A stretch of 64,000 nucleotides of DNA from Bacteroidota bacterium (lineage in GTDB: Bacteria > Bacteroidota > Bacteroidia > Flavobacteriales_D > Crocinitomicaceae): the NCBI GenBank assembly GCA_016192075.1, contig JACPUU010000007.1, positions 124,001-188,000 of the forward strand, given 5' to 3'. Shown in pieces: positions 51,390 to 60,076 of the stretch. Position 1 is the first letter of the stretch. Each line of letters opens with the position of its first letter. Under the pieces are notes generated by a model. That model saw only the letters and a program-made list of their open reading frames with translations, was not told the origin of the DNA and searched no databases. The translations under genes were made by a program, and so were the position numbers.

Positions 51390-53803
51390 AAGGCTTACTC
51401 ATCATCGTTTTTGTGCTGGCCGCTGCCGCAAATTTTGCACAGGGTACTGTATCAGGCAGACTCATTGACCGGTTGAACGGTGAACCCATTTTATTTACAC
51501 CGGTCATTCTTAAGTCAGTAAACGTTCAGACAGATTCCATGATTTTTCTGACCGATGAATACGGCCGGTTCAACTTTCAGAACCTGCAACCCGGAGACTA
51601 CCAGTTAAAATCAAAATCCATTTACTATAAAAACACCCCGGTTGACATCACTGTTAAAAGTGGAAACAATGTGTATGACCTAACGCTTGACCGCGAAGAT
51701 TGCGGCCTGGATGTGGTAGACGTTATTTATTATTCTCCGTTCGAATCAAACCGCATGAGTATTGTGGATGGCGCCACCCTCACCCACTCCAAAAAAACGC
51801 AGGAAGTGGACATTGCCAGAATTCCGGCCAACACAGCCACCAACAATGCCCGTGAACTGTACGCTACCGTTCCGGGATTAAACATTTGGGAAAGTGATGG
51901 CGGAGGTTTGCAGCTGGGCATTGGCGCCCGGGGCTTAAGTCCAAACCGCACAGAACATTTTAATACGCGGCAAAACGGGTATGATATCAGTGCTGATGCA
52001 TTGGGTTATCCTGAATCGTACTACACCCCTCCTTCTGAAGCCATTCAATCGGTACAATTTATTCGTGGTGCGGCGTCGCTGCAATTTGGTCCGCAATTTG
52101 GCGGCATGGTTAATTTCAAACTGCGTCCGGCATCTGCCAAAAATTTTGAATACCGGGGCACACATACCTACGGCGCCTATAACCTCATCAATACATTTAA
52201 TGCTGTTTCCGGAACACTCAAAAACAGGTTCTCTTACCTGGCGTATTACAATTATAAAATGGGTGATGGCTGGCGCACCAACAGTTCTTTTCAACAGCAA
52301 AGCGCTTTTGTTCAGCTCAAATACAACTTCAACGAAAACATGTTTTTAAGTGTTGAGCAAACCTACATGACCTATCTGGCACAACAGGCCGGCGGACTGA
52401 CCGATGCGCTTTTTGAATCAGACCCGCGGCAATCTATCCGCAACCGCAACTGGTTTAAGGTTGACTGGCGCATTCTGGCAGCCAATTATAACTGGAAAAT
52501 GACCAAACGCACCATGCTTGATTTTAAATTTTTTAAAGTAGATGCAAGCCGTCTGGCATTAGGCAATCTCGATAAAATTTCACGCCTTGATGACCTGGAA
52601 GAGCGCGATCTGATTGAAGGTACTTTTGCCAATTTTGGAATGGAGCTGCGCCTGCTGCAGCACTATCCCATTGGAAAAAAAATGAAGGGTATTATTACTT
52701 ACGGCGGGCGTTATTACCAGGGACAAACCACAAACAGGCAGGGACTTGCCGATTCATCTGCCAACCCGCATTTTTCTTTTTTGAATCCCGAAGAATTAGA
52801 AGGATCTGATTATACCTTTCCGTCACGTAACGTTGCCGCGTATTTTGAAAACATGGTTCAGCTTTCTGAAAAAATATGGGTATCAGCAGGGTTCCGTTAT
52901 GAATACATTGATACGCGCGCTGAGGGAACGTACCGTGAAACGGTTTATCACCCACTGACAAACGAACTCATTTTTGACTCTACCTATACCGAAACAAAAT
53001 CAAGTCAGCGGTCTGTTTTTTTAGGCGGTGTTGGTGCTACCTGGCGTATTTTAAAAGATGCTGAAATCTATTCCAACATCGCACAGAATTACCGCGGCAT
53101 TAATTTTTCTGACATCCGCGTAATCAACCCAAACATGCAGGTTGACCCAGCCATGAAAGATGAGCGCGGCTTTAATGCGGACCTTGGATTCAGGGGCCAG
53201 ACGAAAAACTGGACGTACGATTTCAGCGGATTCTTTTTATTCTACGACAACAAAATTGGTTTGATTGACAAAAAATTATCGGATTATGAATTTGTACGCT
53301 ACCGCACCAATGTTGGAAAAGCTTACAGCACCGGCGTTGAATGTTTTGCTGAACGAAAATTTAAACTGAAATCGGATCCATCCCGTTTTTTTACCGTTTT
53401 CATAAACACCGCTTTTGTTTATGCGCGTTACGGACAATTTGAAAACAATGCTTACAGCGGAAACTGGGTAGAACTGGTACCGCCGGTTACAGCCAAGCTG
53501 GGTATACGGTATCAAAACAGGCAATGGAAATTTTCATACCTGGCTTCGTATGTTCATAAACAGTATTCAGATGCTACCAATGCTGAATTTGATCCGGATG
53601 CAGTTGCCGGTATCATCCCGTCCTATTACGTGATGGATGCCAACGCGGCTTTTGAACTCAACAAACATTTTACATTCCGTGGTGGTGTCAACAACCTGAC
53701 CAACAACCATTATTTTACACGCCGTGCAACCGGGTATCCCGGACCGGGAATTATTCCGGCAGACGGTATCAGTTTTTATGTAGCGGTAAGCCTGGTTTTT
53801 TAA
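51386..53803 (+). CDS. TonB-dependent receptor (FecA-like siderophore/iron-complex type)
   Basis: An 805-residue outer-membrane receptor: signal peptide (1-18), a carboxypeptidase-regulatory-like beta domain (about 20-105), the plug domain (about 130-235, with PGLNIWESDGGGLQLGIG and the typical GGAASLQFGPQFGG-like IRGAASLQFG), and a 22-strand beta barrel ending in an aromatic residue (SLVF). It takes iron complexes using energy from TonB-ExbBD, encoded elsewhere. The last gene of the iron operon; overlaps the HTTM gene by 4 nt. Ligand not determined; ferric citrate-like compounds are common for this family. Confidence 0.93.
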   Translation: MKGLLIIVFVLAAAANFAQGTVSGRLIDRLNGEPILFTPVILKSVNVQTDSMIFLTDEYGRFNFQNLQPGDYQLKSKSIYYKNTPVDITVKSGNNVYDLTLDREDCGLDVVDVIYYSPFESNRMSIVDGATLTHSKKTQEVDIARIPANTATNNARELYATVPGLNIWESDGGGLQLGIGARGLSPNRTEHFNTRQNGYDISADALGYPESYYTPPSEAIQSVQFIRGAASLQFGPQFGGMVNFKLRPASAKNFEYRGTHTYGAYNLINTFNAVSGTLKNRFSYLAYYNYKMGDGWRTNSSFQQQSAFVQLKYNFNENMFLSVEQTYMTYLAQQAGGLTDALFESDPRQSIRNRNWFKVDWRILAANYNWKMTKRTMLDFKFFKVDASRLALGNLDKISRLDDLEERDLIEGTFANFGMELRLLQHYPIGKKMKGIITYGGRYYQGQTTNRQGLADSSANPHFSFLNPEELEGSDYTFPSRNVAAYFENMVQLSEKIWVSAGFRYEYIDTRAEGTYRETVYHPLTNELIFDSTYTETKSSQRSVFLGGVGATWRILKDAEIYSNIAQNYRGINFSDIRVINPNMQVDPAMKDERGFNADLGFRGQTKNWTYDFSGFFLFYDNKIGLIDKKLSDYEFVRYRTNVGKAYSTGVECFAERKFKLKSDPSRFFTVFINTAFVYARYGQFENNAYSGNWVELVPPVTAKLGIRYQNRQWKFSYLASYVHKQYSDATNAEFDPDAVAGIIPSYYVMDANAAFELNKHFTFRGGVNNLTNNHYFTRRATGYPGPGIIPADGISFYVAVSLVF

Positions 53804-53826
53804 ACAAAATGAACCTGTGTTAGAAG

Positions 53827-53859
53827 AAAAAAATGGCTTTTTCTAGCCATGCATTTTTT
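53827..53859. terminator. Bidirectional terminator between TonB receptor and miaE
   Basis: ATGGCT (53833-53838) and AGCCAT (53845-53850) form a 6-bp stem with a six-nt loop; seven A precede (53827-53833) and a T-rich run follows (53853-53859). It can stop both the rightward iron operon and the leftward miaE, whose stop codon lies in the hairpin. Confidence 0.75.
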
Positions 53860-54424
53860 CGGTTTTGCCATAATTGGCAATAACACGGGCCTCATGTGCC
53901 AGCCACTCTTTCCAGCGCTGATCAACATCAATTCCGTCATTGTATTTTTTGGCAAATTTTAAAAAAGTGGTATAATGACCTGCTTCACTTTCCATCAACC
54001 CTCGGTAGAATTTTGCCAGCTCTTCATCGTTGATATTATCAGATAATACTTTGAAACGTTCACAGCTGCGGGCTTCAATAACTGCGGCAAAAAGTAACCG
54101 GTCAACACGGCTCATAGCGTGACCATCTCCCCGGCGCATGAACTTAAACAATTCGCCTACATAATCGTCTTTTTCTTCACGGCCAAATGTATACCCGCGT
54201 TTCAAAATAATTTCATGCACCAGTTGAAAATGTTCCAGCTCTTCTTTGGCAATTTCCATCATAGCCGCTACAAGGTCATCAAATTCCGGATTTTGAATAA
54301 TGATGTGCAGCGCATTTGTAACCGCCTTTTGTTCACACCAGGCATGATCTGTTAAAATGACTTCAAGATTAGATTCGGCAATATTGGCCCAGCGCGGATC
54401 GGTAGGTAATTTTAGTCCCAGCAT
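53843..54424 (-). CDS. miaE: tRNA-(ms2io6A)-hydroxylase, MiaE
   Basis: A 193-residue ferritin-like diiron enzyme that hydroxylates the isopentenyl side chain of ms2i6A37 in tRNA. The metal-ligand pattern is visible: Glu of the first helix near 35, EEKELEHF-type sequence as EIAKEELEHFQLVHEI (about 60-75), ARSCERF and ESEAGHYTTF (about 165-174) with their ExxH. Found in Bacteroidota and gammaproteobacteria. Length is normal (about 190). Transcribed alone on the minus strand, 22 nt after the POT transporter's stop in the same direction. Confidence 0.92.
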   Translation of the reverse strand: MLGLKLPTDPRWANIAESNLEVILTDHAWCEQKAVTNALHIIIQNPEFDDLVAAMMEIAKEELEHFQLVHEIILKRGYTFGREEKDDYVGELFKFMRRGDGHAMSRVDRLLFAAVIEARSCERFKVLSDNINDEELAKFYRGLMESEAGHYTTFLKFAKKYNDGIDVDQRWKEWLAHEARVIANYGKTEKMHG

Positions 54425-54446
54425 GATTTAATTCAATCGTAAAACA

Positions 54447-56072
54447 TCAGAGCGCGTTATGCTCTTTAAAAATTTTATTGAGCCATTTCAACATACCAAA
54501 CATCAGTATGCCGGCGGCCAGCAGTAAAACAAAGTTTACATAGAAAAAATTGGCTTTGTCTTCATACCCGTCCCACAAACTGCTCAAAACACCTGAGAGT
54601 TTGTTACCAATTGATGTGGCCAGAAACCAGCCCCCCATCATTAATGCTGTAAGGCGCGGTGGACTTAATTTGCTCACCAGTGACAAACCCATTGGGCTTA
54701 GAAATAATTCACCAATGGTAATTACCGCATACGATGAAATAAACCACCAGGCTGATGATTTAACTCCACCATTCTGACTCGCATATACACCGGCAACCAT
54801 CACCAGGCATGATAAAGCTGAAATTACCAGTCCAAATGCAATTTTAGCCGGGGTGGTAGGTTCTTTTCCACGGCGTTTTAAGAATGCAAAAAAGGCTACA
54901 ATCAGCGGTGTAAAAGCCACTACCCAAAATGGATTGACGGACTGAAACAGATTTGTGTTAAAGGCATAGACCGCTCCACCTTCTTGTGGTTTGTCTTTTT
55001 CAGGCAGATTTTTGAAATACGACGGATACGCAAATTCTTTTAGTTTTTTGTCTTTTACCCGAAACTGGTTATCCATAATAACTACCGAATCTTTCTGATA
55101 CGAGATGGTATCAACCAGGCTCAGTGCCTCCATGGTTGGCAGCATTTCGGTGGGTATTTCACGATCAGTATACCGGTCGGCCCAGGTATTGAGTGTTGAA
55201 CCATTTTGTTTAAACACGGCCCAAAAAGCAATTACTACCGCAAAAATGGCAAGCATAGCGGCAATTGGTCTTTTCTCTTCAGCAGGAGATTTTTTCAAAA
55301 GCCGGCCATAAAAGAAAATGATGGGAATGCACCCAAACAAAAAGGCATCGGTTGTTTTGCTGCCAACAAGTGGTGTTGGAAGCAGCAACGCCAGCAAACC
55401 AAAAGCAACAGACGGTATCAGAATGTATCCGAAAATCTGGAGCAAAGGCATGTCATTGGCTGATTTTGGCTTGATGACATCTACGTGTTTGTAATGCCGT
55501 GTACCAATCCAGAAAATGGTAATACCGATAAACATACCAATTCCTGCTGCGAAAAAAGCAGCTCCCCAACCCATCAGGTTATACAATGCCGCCCCAAAGA
55601 AATTACAAACGAAAGCACCAATGTTGATACCCATGTAAAAGATATTGTACCCTTCATCTTTGAGTGATTTGTATTCGGGATCATTGTATAGATTCCCCAG
55701 AAGTGTTGAAATATTGGGTTTAAAAAAGCCGTTTCCAAGAATTACCAGGAACATGGAAATGTAAAGCATATTCAGGTCATGAATAGACATCATGCAATAG
55801 CCGAACCCCATCAGTAAACCGCCGATTGTAATGGACCGGCGATATCCCAGAACCCGGTCGGCCAGCAAGCCGCCAATAAAAGGAGTCAGGAAAACAAAGG
55901 CAATAAACGTTCCGTACAGGTCGGATGCTTCCGCTTCCGTCATATTAAATCCGTTCACGGTATCTTTCAGGTAAAGCGTAAAGATTCCGATCATCAGGTA
56001 ATACCCGAAACGTTCCCACATTTCAGAAAAAAACAGATACGGTAATCCTTTTGGATGTTTAGACCTGGCCAT
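54447..56072 (-). CDS. Peptide MFS transporter (POT/PTR family, DtpT-like)
   Basis: A 541-residue proton-dependent oligopeptide transporter with about 14 membrane helices. Conserved pieces: ERFGYYLMIGIFTLYL (the ExxERFxYY region, about 16-30), GGLLADRVLGYRRSI after helix 2, and NIFYMGINIGAFVCN (PTR2 signature FYxxINxG). An insert of soluble sequence at about 290-370 separates the halves. It imports di- and tripeptides in symport with protons. Transcribed together with miaE downstream, probably from a promoter near 56075-56110. Confidence 0.93.
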   Translation of the reverse strand: MARSKHPKGLPYLFFSEMWERFGYYLMIGIFTLYLKDTVNGFNMTEAEASDLYGTFIAFVFLTPFIGGLLADRVLGYRRSITIGGLLMGFGYCMMSIHDLNMLYISMFLVILGNGFFKPNISTLLGNLYNDPEYKSLKDEGYNIFYMGINIGAFVCNFFGAALYNLMGWGAAFFAAGIGMFIGITIFWIGTRHYKHVDVIKPKSANDMPLLQIFGYILIPSVAFGLLALLLPTPLVGSKTTDAFLFGCIPIIFFYGRLLKKSPAEEKRPIAAMLAIFAVVIAFWAVFKQNGSTLNTWADRYTDREIPTEMLPTMEALSLVDTISYQKDSVVIMDNQFRVKDKKLKEFAYPSYFKNLPEKDKPQEGGAVYAFNTNLFQSVNPFWVVAFTPLIVAFFAFLKRRGKEPTTPAKIAFGLVISALSCLVMVAGVYASQNGGVKSSAWWFISSYAVITIGELFLSPMGLSLVSKLSPPRLTALMMGGWFLATSIGNKLSGVLSSLWDGYEDKANFFYVNFVLLLAAGILMFGMLKWLNKIFKEHNAL

Positions 56073-56121
56073 AGTTTATGAGTTTGATTGCTCTCAAATA
56101 TAACTATTAATACAGGACAAT

Positions 56122-56149
56122 AAAAAAGCCCCGGTTAAAATACCGGGGC
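56122..56149 (-). terminator. Terminator of the mini-lipoprotein at 56196
   Basis: GCCCCGGT (56128-56135) and ACCGGGGC (56142-56149) make an 8-bp stem with a 6-nt loop, followed on the minus strand by TTTTTT (56122-56127 on plus are six A). It ends the mini-lipoprotein gene at 56196 before the POT promoter. Confidence 0.85.
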
Positions 56150-56195
56150 GTGCTTTTTCAATGATGCTGAAACTTATTTTTTAAAGCTATTCAGT

Positions 56196-56336
56196 TCAGT
56201 TAATCTTTTTTTGCGTGGTTTTGTATTTGGTGTAATCCGCTTTGTTGTATGCGTCACAATTGTGCCCGCCACCGCCGCAGCTTGTAATGGCAACAAATAA
56301 TACACCTGTTACAACTCCTAAAATGATCTTTTTCAT
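56196..56336 (-). CDS. Mini-lipoprotein with CDAY-KADYTKY motif, copy 1
   Basis: A 46-residue protein, below usual length cut-offs. The first 20 residues are a lipoprotein signal (basic MKK, hydrophobic core, lipobox AITSC with Cys20). The mature peptide begins GGGGHNCDAYNKADYTKYKT. It has a second Cys (27) and is Lys/Tyr-rich. A paralogue at 56542 keeps the motif CDAY-x-KADYTKY. It has its own terminator, consistent with an independent short transcript. Function unknown; the pattern of a Gly spacer, Cys, and a charged motif suggests an outer-membrane-anchored binding or structural peptide (inference). Confidence 0.8.
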   Translation of the reverse strand: MKKIILGVVTGVLFVAITSCGGGGHNCDAYNKADYTKYKTTQKKIN

Positions 56337-56496
56337 AATTGCCTTTTTTTGGTTTTTTAGTCTTTGCTTTTACTGGTTTTCTTACACAAAACAGGATGAC
56401 AGTAAACATCCGGTTTTAAGCAATTTACGAAAAAAAAGCGCACAGGTCAAGTACCCTGCTCAAAAAAACCGGAGCATTCAAACCACCTGCAAACAA

Positions 56497-56524
56497 AAAA
56501 GCCCCGGAAGAACCGGGGCTTTTG
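56497..56524. terminator. Terminator of the mini-lipoprotein at 56542 (bidirectional)
   Basis: AGCCCCGG (56500-56507) and CCGGGGCT (56513-56520) with AAAA before and TTTT after form a stem with a 5-nt loop. It lies just after the stop of the leftward gene at 56542. Confidence 0.85.
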
Positions 56525-56541
56525 AATAATGTGATCAATTA

Positions 56542-56706
56542 TTAGTTATTTTTTTTGCCAATTGTCAGCTCAATCTTTTTTGATTGTTCAGCATGGTATT
56601 TTGTATAATCTGCTTTTCTGTATGCATCACATGTGTGACCACCTCCACAACTTGTCATTCCTAATACGAATGCTCCTACGATTCCTGTTAAAACAATTTT
56701 TTTCAT
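56542..56706 (-). CDS. Mini-lipoprotein with CDAY-KADYTKY motif, copy 2
   Basis: A 54-residue paralogue of the gene at 56196. Signal 1-19 with lipobox GMTSC (Cys20), then GGGHTCDAYRKADYTKYHA, followed by a longer basic C-terminus ending GKKNN. Both copies share the Gly spacer, the second Cys, and CDAY-(N/R)-KADYTKY. The gene has its own terminator, so each copy is a separate transcription unit. It suggests recent tandem duplication. Function unknown. Promoter not identified with confidence. Confidence 0.8.
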   Translation of the reverse strand: MKKIVLTGIVGAFVLGMTSCGGGHTCDAYRKADYTKYHAEQSKKIELTIGKKNN

Positions 56707-56965
56707 TTTTTAAGGTTAATTGGTTTTTACTTTTGTTAGGCTACTTGCTTACCTCCAGTAGTCAGGGGTCAGATTTAGAACAACTCTTCGCCTGACGGAA
56801 ACGAATTTAAAGAAAAAATATGGTACAACAAGTATCCGGACCGAAAAAGGCCATTAAGGCTATCTTAATAACCATTCGTCAATCTACCTGAAACCCTTAC
56901 CAACAGAGGCTTCATTGCATTTGAAAAAAATGTTAATAAGTTGTACTGTCCAGAAACACATGCGC

Positions 56966-57919
56966 TTACAAATGATAGTGTTCGCTTATTTTATCCAGCA
57001 ATACCTTGCTCAGTTTATAATACGATTCATGTGTCCAGCCGCCTACATGCGGTGAAAGCAGCACTTTATCTGATTTCAGAATATACTCAAAAGCCTCAGG
57101 CCGCCCACCGGGGATATCAAACATATTTTCAAAAGAAGACTTCTCGTATTCCAGCACATCCAGGCAGGCGCCGGCTATTTTTCCGGCTTCAATTCCACGC
57201 ATAACCGCTGCTGTGTCTACAATTTTGCCGCGGGACAGGTTAATCAGGTAAAATGATTTTGAAAACCGGTTGATCCGTTCATCATTAACAAGCCCAATGG
57301 TCTCTGTGTTTTGTGGAATGTGAAGGCTCAAAACATCTGCCTCACGGCAAATAGTTTCCCAATCTGTTTCTTCAACCTGGCCATTGCCAAAACCGGTTTT
57401 GTATTTATCGTACACCAGCACCCGCACATCAAACCCGCGCAGCTTCTTTGCAAAAGCCTCACCATTATTGCCATACCCGATAATACCTACGGTTTTTCCA
57501 TCCAGTTCTGTTCCTTTATTTTCTTCACGCCGCCAGATACCATTTCGAACCTCTGCATCACACCGGTTCAGGTGATTCAACAGCGACAGCAGCATACCCA
57601 GCGCATGTTCGGCAACTGCGTTTCGATTGCCCTCGGGTGCATTAAACAATTGAATGCCGCGTTGATTGCAGTACGGCACCTCAATATTCTCCATTCCGGC
57701 ACCTGAACGGGCAATAAATTCAAGTGCAGTAGCTTTGGAGAGAAAATCAGCATTCATTGGAAAGCGGCTGCGAATAACAATACCCTGGTAGTGCTGAATA
57801 ATTTTCTCAACGTCCTCCTTGGGTTGGGTTGTCAAATCATCACAAATCCAACCGGCTTTTTCAAGTCCTTGTTGCAAAACCTCATGCACCGTATCTAAAA
57901 AAGCTACCTTTTTAGTCAT
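56966..57919 (-). CDS. D-isomer 2-hydroxyacid dehydrogenase
   Basis: A 317-residue NAD-dependent dehydrogenase of the SerA/PGDH-like family. NAD-binding GIIGYGNNGEAFAKKL (about 138-153), with the acidic residue ending the next strand in VLVYDKY; catalytic Arg in LINLSRGKIVD, Glu in CLDVLEYE and His in SPHVGGWTHES are all there. The ATG at 57919 is preferred over 57952 because it overlaps the upstream stop by only 8 nt and fits the family start KVAFLDTVHEVL. No ACT domain, so not the regulated serine-pathway type. Substrate unknown (phosphoglycerate, glyoxylate or other). Confidence 0.88.
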   Translation of the reverse strand: MTKKVAFLDTVHEVLQQGLEKAGWICDDLTTQPKEDVEKIIQHYQGIVIRSRFPMNADFLSKATALEFIARSGAGMENIEVPYCNQRGIQLFNAPEGNRNAVAEHALGMLLSLLNHLNRCDAEVRNGIWRREENKGTELDGKTVGIIGYGNNGEAFAKKLRGFDVRVLVYDKYKTGFGNGQVEETDWETICREADVLSLHIPQNTETIGLVNDERINRFSKSFYLINLSRGKIVDTAAVMRGIEAGKIAGACLDVLEYEKSSFENMFDIPGGRPEAFEYILKSDKVLLSPHVGGWTHESYYKLSKVLLDKISEHYHL

Positions 57920-58412
57920 CGTCTTCTTCATCTTCAGGGTGTGATTCACCATTAACCGGCAATTGACCGCTCAGGCTTTGAAGATAATTAATCAGAACTG
58001 TTTTATTGGCTTCTGTCATTTCTGCCTCAGCATGCATTTTAACGTAATTTGGATCAGGCATTTTTCCTTCTTCAATTTCTTCTACCGATTCTTCAATAAT
58101 CTCCGCTTTATCTTCGGCTGAATAAGTAGCCCACAGGGAGAAGTTTACGTGTTCACGTCCCTCTTCAATGTGATGACCTACCCACCATGAAACCGGTGCA
58201 ATTTCAGCATACCAGGGATATTTTGACTCATAGGAATGACAGTCATAGCAGGCACTTTTAAGTAATGCTGCTCCCTCAGGATCAGACGAATTTACGGCTA
58301 CAAAATCGCCTTGTTTATCATATTCCGGCACACTTTTGTCAATGCGTATAAACTGAATGACCACAAAGGCAACCAGCAACCCAATAAACAACCATTTAAA
58401 AAACTTTTTCAT
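57912..58412 (-). CDS. Haem-binding domain protein (cytochrome c-like, membrane anchored)
   Basis: A 166-residue protein with one N-terminal membrane helix (about 5-22, cytosolic Lys-rich start) and a haem-binding domain: CYDCHS (Cys55, Cys58, His59, the CxxCH haem c site), followed by a His/Glu-rich conserved segment with SWWVGHHIEEGREHVNFSLW. This domain of about 120 residues is found in Bacteroidota as a cytochrome with probable electron-transfer function. Faces the periplasm. A long acidic tail ends DDEEDDD-like. Overlaps the dehydrogenase gene by 8 nt, so probably coupled. Confidence 0.88.
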   Translation of the reverse strand: MKKFFKWLFIGLLVAFVVIQFIRIDKSVPEYDKQGDFVAVNSSDPEGAALLKSACYDCHSYESKYPWYAEIAPVSWWVGHHIEEGREHVNFSLWATYSAEDKAEIIEESVEEIEEGKMPDPNYVKMHAEAEMTEANKTVLINYLQSLSGQLPVNGESHPEDEEDDD

Positions 58413-58560
58413 ACGATCATTACGTTTAGAAATACAAAGTAAATAACATTAACCGAATTGTATACAATACAACGATCAGCGGTTTGCTTGATATAAATCA
58501 GAATGTATAACCGGAATTAAGATGCCCGGAAAAGTGGTTATTTCTCTTTGCTTTCCCTTG

Positions 58561-59913
58561 TCAGAGGTAGACGAAATAAGCAACAATAAAATAAATCGTC
58601 AGCCCGATAATGTCATTGGCCGTGGTAATAAACGGACCGGTTGCCAGGGCAGGATCTATTTTAATCCGGTTCAGAACAAGTGGTACAAAAGCACCCAGTA
58701 CTGCAGCAATAATAACTACCATAAACAGTGAAACACCAACGGTAGTTCCCAGGTTCATGTCGCCGTTAATAAAATAGAGCACGGTAAAAATAAGGGCTGA
58801 ACAAATGGCACCAACCAACAGACCAATCAATGCTTCTTTACCCAGTTGTTTGAGTATGCCATTAAATTGAAAATCTTTGGAAGCCAATCCCTGCACAATA
58901 ATAGCCGATGATTGCACCCCAATATTCCCGGCTGTTGACGCAATCAGCGGAATAAAAAAGGCCAGGCTCGGGTTAATGCTGATTTGTCCTTCATACCCTT
59001 TTATAATCTGCGAACTGGCAACTCCCCCAACCAAACCAATAATGATCCAGGGCAAACGGGAACGGGTGTGTTTTAAAACGCCTGCTGAAGACTCTACGTT
59101 TTCAGAGATACCACTGGCCATCTGGAAATCTTTCTCAGCCTCTTCACGAATTACATCTACCACGTCATCAATGGTAATACGCCCAACCAGCTTATTCTGG
59201 CGGTCAACCACAGGCAATGAAACCAAATCGTATTTTTCCATCAGGTTTACCACATCTTCACTGGAATCATGCGTTTTGGCAATGTGCAAATCTTTTTCTT
59301 TATAAATTTCCCTGATTGCTGTCTGAGGCGTGGCAAAAAGCAGTTGTTTGAGTGAAAGAATACCTTTCAGGTGCTGCTCTTCATCCACAATATAAATAGA
59401 GTATACTTTTTCAACCTGACCGGCTTGTTTACGGAGTTCAACGATGGCTTTATCCACGGGCCAGTTCCAGTTAGCACTCATAAACTCACTCTGCATCAAT
59501 CCACCCGCTGTATCTTCATCGTAATTGAGGAGTTCAGTTACTTCAGAGGCGTGCTCGCGGTCCTCCATCTGGGCAATAACCTCATCAATTTTATGCTCAG
59601 CCAGTTCACCCAAAAGATCTGCCGCATCATCTGAATCCAGGTTGTCTACCTGCTCAGCAATTTCTTCAGGAGAGAATAGTTTCAGTAACTGCTCACGAAA
59701 CTCTTCATCCAGCTCCATCAATGATTCAGCAGCTACCTCTTCATCCAGCAATTCATAAATATACTTGGCTTCCTGTGTAGAAAGATTACCCATTACATCC
59801 GCAATATCTGCAGGGTGCAACTGACTAATCTGGCTGGAAATTGAATCGTTGTTTTTTTGTTCAATGCCCAGTACCAATTGGTCAAGAAATTCTTGTGAAA
59901 GTTCAAATTTCAT
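58561..59913 (-). CDS. mgtE: Magnesium transporter MgtE
   Basis: A 450-residue Mg2+ channel. Domains in order: MgtE_N helical domain with repeated sequence such as EEIAEQVDNLDSDDAADLL (about 10-120), two CBS domains (about 130-250), then five membrane helices from about 290 with PWIIIGLVGGVASSQI and the pore segment NIGVQSSAIIVQGLA, and the last part ending FIVAYFVYL. Senses cytosolic Mg2+ through the N-terminal and CBS domains. The ATG at 59913 is supported by a perfect -7 element at 59932-59939 upstream; an earlier in-frame ATG at 59934 would lie inside that element. Confidence 0.94.
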   Translation of the reverse strand: MKFELSQEFLDQLVLGIEQKNNDSISSQISQLHPADIADVMGNLSTQEAKYIYELLDEEVAAESLMELDEEFREQLLKLFSPEEIAEQVDNLDSDDAADLLGELAEHKIDEVIAQMEDREHASEVTELLNYDEDTAGGLMQSEFMSANWNWPVDKAIVELRKQAGQVEKVYSIYIVDEEQHLKGILSLKQLLFATPQTAIREIYKEKDLHIAKTHDSSEDVVNLMEKYDLVSLPVVDRQNKLVGRITIDDVVDVIREEAEKDFQMASGISENVESSAGVLKHTRSRLPWIIIGLVGGVASSQIIKGYEGQISINPSLAFFIPLIASTAGNIGVQSSAIIVQGLASKDFQFNGILKQLGKEALIGLLVGAICSALIFTVLYFINGDMNLGTTVGVSLFMVVIIAAVLGAFVPLVLNRIKIDPALATGPFITTANDIIGLTIYFIVAYFVYL

Positions 59914-59931
59914 TGCCTTGGTAATTTGCCG

Positions 59932-59939
59932 CAAAGATA
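59932..59939 (-). promoter_or_regulatory. -7 element of mgtE
   Basis: CAAAGATA is TATCTTTG on the minus strand, a perfect match, 18 nt before the ATG at 59913. It decides between the two start codons of mgtE. Confidence 0.6.
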
Positions 59940-60058
59940 GGCAGAGTTTTGGGAGATGTTATAAAACGCGGCAAAATCTTACTGTATTGCTGCCGTGTTG
60001 GGTTAAAAAATGATGCTGCTGAAATTGCCTTTATGAAATTGAATCATTGGCAAATAGC

Positions 60059-60066
60059 TATATTTG
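60059..60066 (+). promoter_or_regulatory. -7 element of the propeller-phosphatase gene
   Basis: TATATTTG, a perfect TAnnTTTG, ends 10 nt before the ATG at 60077; TTG at 60039-60041 could serve as the -33 element with a 17-nt spacer. Confidence 0.5.
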
Positions 60067-60076
60067 AACACTCAAA

